DNA from: Collinsella aerofaciens
GTDB lineage: Bacteria; Actinomycetota; Coriobacteriia; Coriobacteriales; Coriobacteriaceae
Direction of reading: 5' to 3'
DNA: 9,239 nucleotides
Assembly (NCBI GenBank): GCA_021639365.1
Contig: JAJXHK010000029.1
Coordinates: forward strand, 17,134-26,372
The position numbers and the translations under genes were made by a program. A model generated the notes under the pieces. The model searched no databases, had not been told where the DNA came from, and was given only the letters and a program-made list of their open reading frames with translations. Positions within the stretch are counted from its first letter, which is position 1. Every line of letters begins with the position of its first letter. Below, piece after piece: positions 6,708 to 9,239 of this stretch.

Positions 6708-6713
6708 TATAAG
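6708..6713 (+). promoter_or_regulatory. Weak -10 candidate for rdgB
   Basis: TATAAG matches five of six -10 bases. The T-rich 6685-6690, 17 bases upstream, is a very poor -35. If used, the transcript would start near 6720, inside the structured leader described for this gap. A promoter is expected here only if the rph terminator works. Confidence 0.25.
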
Positions 6714-6796
6714 ACTGCCGTTGATTGAGAGGGGAGAGAGGCCGAGGTCCTCGTCGTCCTCAACACGGCATTGCTATAGAGACAAGGAGGCCAGCT

Positions 6797-7438
6797 ATGG
6801 CACTTGAGAAGATTGACATCGACACCCTCGACCCGGCGGCGACCATCGTCGTGGCAACGGGCAACGCCCATAAGCTCACCGAGATCGAGGCCATTTTGGG
6901 CAAGGTCATGCCCGAGGTTCGCTTTGTGGCGCTCGGCCAGCTGGGCGATTTTGAGGACCCCGAGGAAAACGGCACGACGTTTTTGGAGAACGCCATCATC
7001 AAGGCGCAGGCTGCCGTCGAAGAGACGGGGCTCATGGCCATTGCCGACGATTCGGGCCTGGTCGTCGACGCACTGGACGGTGAGCCCGGTGTGTATAGCG
7101 CGCGCTACGCGGGCGTTCACGGCGACGATGCCGCCAACAACGCCAAGCTGCTCGTGAATCTGGAGGGCGTGGCCGACGAGGACCGCACTGCGCGCTTTAT
7201 GAGCGTCGTCGCGCTCATCGATACGGACGGCCTGGTCACCTATGGCGAGGGTGCCTGCGAGGGCGTTATCGCGCACGAGGGTCGCGGCGATCACGGCTTT
7301 GGCTACGACCCGCTGTTCCTGCCGGTCGATACGCCGGGCAAGACTATGGCCGAGCTCACGGCGGACGAGAAGAACGCCATCAGCCATCGATTCCATGCGC
7401 TCGAGCACCTATCCGCCAAACTGACGGGCGAGGAGTAA
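6797..7438 (+). CDS. rdgB: XTP/dITP diphosphatase (RdgB/HAM1 family)
   Basis: A 213-residue nucleotide-pool sanitiser that hydrolyses ITP, dITP and XTP to monophosphates, keeping deaminated purines out of DNA and RNA. ATGNAHK (20-26) forms the triphosphate-binding start of the fold. ADDSGL (83-88) contains the catalytic Asp, equivalent to the second Asp of the E. coli motif. PGVYSARYAG, GFGYDPLF and EKNAISHR near the C-terminus are family signatures. The start at 6797 is set by a near-perfect AAGGAGG (6784-6790) six bases upstream. The frame runs open back to a TTG at 6725, but that stretch has no ribosome site and does not resemble the family. The protein has about 12 residues before the conserved core. 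dtd follows after three bases. Confidence 0.96.
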   Translation: MALEKIDIDTLDPAATIVVATGNAHKLTEIEAILGKVMPEVRFVALGQLGDFEDPEENGTTFLENAIIKAQAAVEETGLMAIADDSGLVVDALDGEPGVYSARYAGVHGDDAANNAKLLVNLEGVADEDRTARFMSVVALIDTDGLVTYGEGACEGVIAHEGRGDHGFGYDPLFLPVDTPGKTMAELTADEKNAISHRFHALEHLSAKLTGEE

Positions 7439-7441
7439 GCC

Positions 7442-7888
7442 GTGCGTGCGGTGGTGCAGCGCGTACTCAATGCCGGCGTGACAGTCGACGGCGAGTGCGT
7501 GGGCAAAATTGGGCGCGGCTATCTGGTGCTGTTGGGCGTGGGCCACGGCGACACGCGCGCCGAGGCTGATAAGCTGTGGGGCAAGCTCCGCGGCTTGCGT
7601 ATTAACGAGGACGAGAACGGTAAGACCAACCTGGCACTTGCCGATGTCGACGGCGAGGTTCTCGTAGTGTCGCAGTTCACGCTGTTCGCCGATTGCCGTC
7701 ACGGCCGCCGCCCATCGTTTACCGATGCCGGCGCCCCCGATGTTGCCAACGAGCTCTACGAGTACTTCCTGACGCTCGTTCGCCAAGATGTCGAACACGT
7801 GGCGCACGGCATCTTTGGCGCCGATATGAAAGTCGACTTGGTCAACGACGGCCCATTCACCATCGTCCTCGATACCGACAATCTGTAA
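7442..7888 (+). CDS. dtd: D-aminoacyl-tRNA deacylase (DTD)
   Basis: A 148-residue enzyme that frees tRNA from D-amino acids (D-Tyr and others) and from mischarged glycine, a homodimeric proofreader in the cytoplasm. MRAVVQRV at the start, SQFTLFAD (77-84), GRRPSFTDA and NDGPFT (135-140) with the Gly137-Pro138 cis dipeptide are diagnostic, and their residue numbers match E. coli Dtd. The start is GTG. GAGGAG for it (7429-7434) lies inside the last rdgB codons and the intergenic gap is three bases, so translation is probably coupled. The DTD N-terminus is conserved right from the first residue, which confirms the GTG. No truncation. Confidence 0.96.
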   Translation: MRAVVQRVLNAGVTVDGECVGKIGRGYLVLLGVGHGDTRAEADKLWGKLRGLRINEDENGKTNLALADVDGEVLVVSQFTLFADCRHGRRPSFTDAGAPDVANELYEYFLTLVRQDVEHVAHGIFGADMKVDLVNDGPFTIVLDTDNL

Positions 7889-7907
7889 GTAGCCAAATTA
7901 GCTACTT
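7887..7907 (+). other. Hairpin at the dtd stop codon
   Basis: A perfect 7-bp stem (7887-7893 with 7901-7907) with a 7-base loop starts within the dtd stop codon. It lacks a T-tract, so it is at best an inefficient terminator or an mRNA end stabiliser. Confidence 0.4.
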
Positions 7908-7935
7908 GCGCGTGTTTGTAACAGGGTGCTATAGT
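7906..7935 (+). promoter_or_regulatory. Probable veg-ispE promoter
   Basis: An extended -10, TGC followed by TATAGT (7927-7935), lies 18 bases after TTGCGC (7906-7911). The -10 matches five of six bases if counted with TATAAT. The extended TG motif can make up for the modest -35. Transcription would start near 7941, leaving a leader of about 60 bases that runs through the short terminator at 7956-7975. Confidence 0.55.
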
Positions 7936-7955
7936 ATTAGAGTTTTGTCTATCTT

Positions 7956-7975
7956 AGGGGTATTATCCCCTTTTT
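7956..7975 (+). terminator. Short terminator or attenuator upstream of veg
   Basis: AGGGG (7956-7960) pairs with CCCCT (7967-7971) around a 6-base loop, followed at once by five T residues (7971-7975). The stem is only 5 bp but GC-rich. It could end the rdgB-dtd transcript, or act as an attenuator, because the predicted veg start lies only about 15 bases upstream. Confidence 0.55.
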
Positions 7976-8002
7976 GAATTGCACCTTCTGGAGGCCCTGT
8001 TC

Positions 8003-8299
8003 ATGGAAGAGATGGAAGTCAATCACGTCGACGACATCCACGAGAAGCTGACCGATATGGTGGGCGATCGCGTCAAGGTGAAGGCCAACATGGGCCGCAC
8101 CCGCGTCGTCGAGCGCATGGGCACCATCAAGAGCGTCCACCCCGCCGTCTTTATCGTCGAGGTCGACGAGCGCCGCGGCCGCAAGTCGCGTCAGTCCTAC
8201 CAGTATATCGATGTCCTCACCGGTCAGGTCGAGCTGTTCGACCCCGAGAGCGGCGAGCATATCTTTACCCCGCTCGGCAATCAGCTCGAGGAGCACTAG
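8003..8299 (+). CDS. veg: Veg family protein
   Basis: A 98-residue basic protein matching the Veg family (formerly DUF1021). The core IHEKLTDMVGDRVKVKANMG (12-31) continues through a GRxRxxER-like stretch (31-38), PAVFIVEVD (47-55) and SYQYIDVLTGQVEL (65-78), which parallels B. subtilis Veg region by region. The fold is expected to be a small beta-barrel. In B. subtilis Veg stimulates biofilm matrix genes by affecting the repressor SinR; that role need not apply here because the partners are not visible. A tail of about 20 acidic and polar residues extends beyond the usual core. The start at 8003 has GGAGG (7990-7994) eight bases before it; the TTG at 7979 has none. veg next to ispE is the order seen in Bacillus (with sspF between), which supports the call. 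Confidence 0.9.
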   Translation: MEEMEVNHVDDIHEKLTDMVGDRVKVKANMGRTRVVERMGTIKSVHPAVFIVEVDERRGRKSRQSYQYIDVLTGQVELFDPESGEHIFTPLGNQLEEH

Positions 8300-8301
8300 C
8301 G

Positions 8302-9216
8302 GTGACCGATTGGTCCCTGACCCTTTCCGCGCCGGCAAAGATCAACCTCTATCTGGGGGTTCATACCGAGCGCGATGACCGCGGCTACCACAGGGTCGAT
8401 TCCCTGATGGCAGCTGTCGGTCTTTCCGATACCGTGACGGTTACGCCGGCACAGGCGCTGACCGTCCAGACGGTTCCGACATCAGATTTTCCCATGCAAA
8501 AGAATACGGCGTATCGGGCTGCGGTTGCTATGGCCGAGCATTATGGTCGCGAGGCAAACATCTGCGTGACGATTGAGAAGCGTATTCCATTGTGCGCCGG
8601 CTTGGGCGGCCCCTCGACGGATGCGGCCGCGGTCATTGCCGCCTTGGCGGAGCTCTGGGGAATTGATCGCACCGACCCCGCGCTCGACGACATTGCGCGG
8701 GGCATTGGTGCCGACGTCCCGTTCTTTTTGCACGTGAGCCCTGCGTTCTACGTAGGTGGGGGAGACGTGCTGGCAACTGAGTATCCCGCGCTGCCCGCAA
8801 CGCCCGTCGTGTTGGTCAAGCCGCGCGAGGCAAGCGTTTCGACAATTGAAGCCTATCGACGTTTTGACGAGGCCCCAGTACCTGCAGACAAGCCCGGCGC
8901 GATAGCTTCTGCCTTGCGTTCCGGTGATGCCGAGACGGCATATGCGCTCATCCATAACAACCTGGGTGTCATTTCCGCACAGATGGAGCCGCAGATTCAA
9001 ACGGTTCTCGATTGGCTGCGTAAACAGGACGGCACCGTTGCTGTAGATGTGTGCGGATCGGGTGCCTGCTCGTTTGCCATTTGCGACACCGCCGCCACGG
9101 CCGAAAGGCTTGCCGACGCTGCCCTGCAAAACGGCTGGTGGTCCTGCACGACGGAGCTCATTCCCAACACGGTTCGCGTTGAAGGGTTGATTTCCGATCC
9201 CAACCGAACACATTGA
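8302..9216 (+). CDS. ispE: 4-(cytidine 5'-diphospho)-2-C-methyl-D-erythritol kinase
   Basis: A 304-residue GHMP kinase that phosphorylates CDP-methylerythritol in the non-mevalonate isoprenoid pathway. APAKINLYL (10-18) carries catalytic Lys13, and GADVPFF (136-142) carries catalytic Asp138. GYHRVDSLM and VKPREASVST fit the family. The ATP-binding glycine loop reads CAGLGGPSTDAA (98-109) where GAGLGGGSSDAA is typical, and the C-terminal loop is CGSGACSFA (251-259). The start is GTG, two bases after the veg stop, with GAGGAG (8288-8293) inside veg, so translation is probably coupled. The catalytic residues are intact and the enzyme is expected to be active. Its product leads to isoprenoids such as the undecaprenyl carrier used in wall synthesis. 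Its codon use looks slightly less GC-biased than that of rph or rdgB. Confidence 0.95.
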   Translation: MTDWSLTLSAPAKINLYLGVHTERDDRGYHRVDSLMAAVGLSDTVTVTPAQALTVQTVPTSDFPMQKNTAYRAAVAMAEHYGREANICVTIEKRIPLCAGLGGPSTDAAAVIAALAELWGIDRTDPALDDIARGIGADVPFFLHVSPAFYVGGGDVLATEYPALPATPVVLVKPREASVSTIEAYRRFDEAPVPADKPGAIASALRSGDAETAYALIHNNLGVISAQMEPQIQTVLDWLRKQDGTVAVDVCGSGACSFAICDTAATAERLADAALQNGWWSCTTELIPNTVRVEGLISDPNRTH

Positions 9217-9239
9217 GCTGACGGCACGCTCCCGCAGTT

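Noticed and set aside
6725..6796. TTG start extending rdgB by 24 residues
   Set aside because: No ribosome site, unlike the near-perfect AAGGAGG before 6797. The added residues are Arg/Gly-rich and unlike the family.
7961..7966. TATTAT as a -10 element for veg
   Set aside because: It lies in the loop of the short terminator and no -35 stands at a workable distance; TTGTCT is only 10 bases away.
7979..8002. TTG start for veg
   Set aside because: GGAGG at 7990-7994 lies downstream of it and serves the ATG at 8003.
1..9239. CRISPR array, insertion sequence, toxin-antitoxin or defence genes
   Set aside because: No regularly spaced repeats, transposase motifs, terminal inverted repeats or small paired genes are visible. 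The coding space is filled with conserved core genes.
9217..9239. Possible start of another gene or terminator after ispE
   Set aside because: Only 23 bases remain and they show no complete stem, T-tract or start codon with a ribosome site.

Overview
The window reads as a chromosomal housekeeping segment of a high-GC Gram-positive bacterium. The best fit is a member of the Coriobacteriia, possibly close to Collinsella. This is an inference from strong GC bias at third codon positions, protein wording that resembles that group, and a veg-ispE pair typical of Gram-positives sitting next to a murI-rph-rdgB run that is also known from Actinomycetota. No phage, transposon, CRISPR array or defence gene is visible.

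Layout. Positions 1-60 hold only a tRNA T-arm-like motif that does not fold as a tRNA. A tRNA-Val(UAC) gene lies on the minus strand (98-173), with its own promoter and an intrinsic terminator (60-88). All protein genes are on the plus strand: asnB (glutamine-hydrolysing asparagine synthetase, 361-2241), an intrinsic terminator overlapping a new promoter, murE (amino-acid-adding Mur ligase, 2354-3916), a HAD phosphatase (4024-4935), murI (glutamate racemase, 4987-5871), rph (RNase PH, 5926-6651), a hairpin region, rdgB (ITP/XTP pyrophosphatase, 6797-7438), dtd (D-aminoacyl-tRNA deacylase, GTG start at 7442), a terminator/promoter region, veg (8003-8299) and ispE (GTG start at 8302, to 9216). 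The last 23 bases hold nothing recognisable. There is no gene-free stretch over 300 bases.

How they work together. MurI supplies D-glutamate and MurE adds the third residue of the peptidoglycan stem peptide. The MurE specificity motif reads EDPA rather than the DNPR of meso-diaminopimelate enzymes, so a lysine or ornithine wall is predicted. IspE makes isoprenoid precursors that feed, among others, the undecaprenyl carrier of wall synthesis. Rph matures tRNA 3' ends, RdgB cleans the nucleotide pool and Dtd clears D-amino acids from tRNA. Probable transcription units are asnB alone, murE onward through murI and rph, rdgB-dtd (3-base gap, coupled) and veg-ispE (2-base gap, coupled).

I found no convincing undescribed system. 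The points most worth checking are the MurE specificity motif, a promoter followed at once by a short terminator ahead of veg, two mutually exclusive hairpins at the end of rph, an IspE with an altered GHMP-kinase glycine loop, and an AsnB beside murE that might amidate the cell wall.
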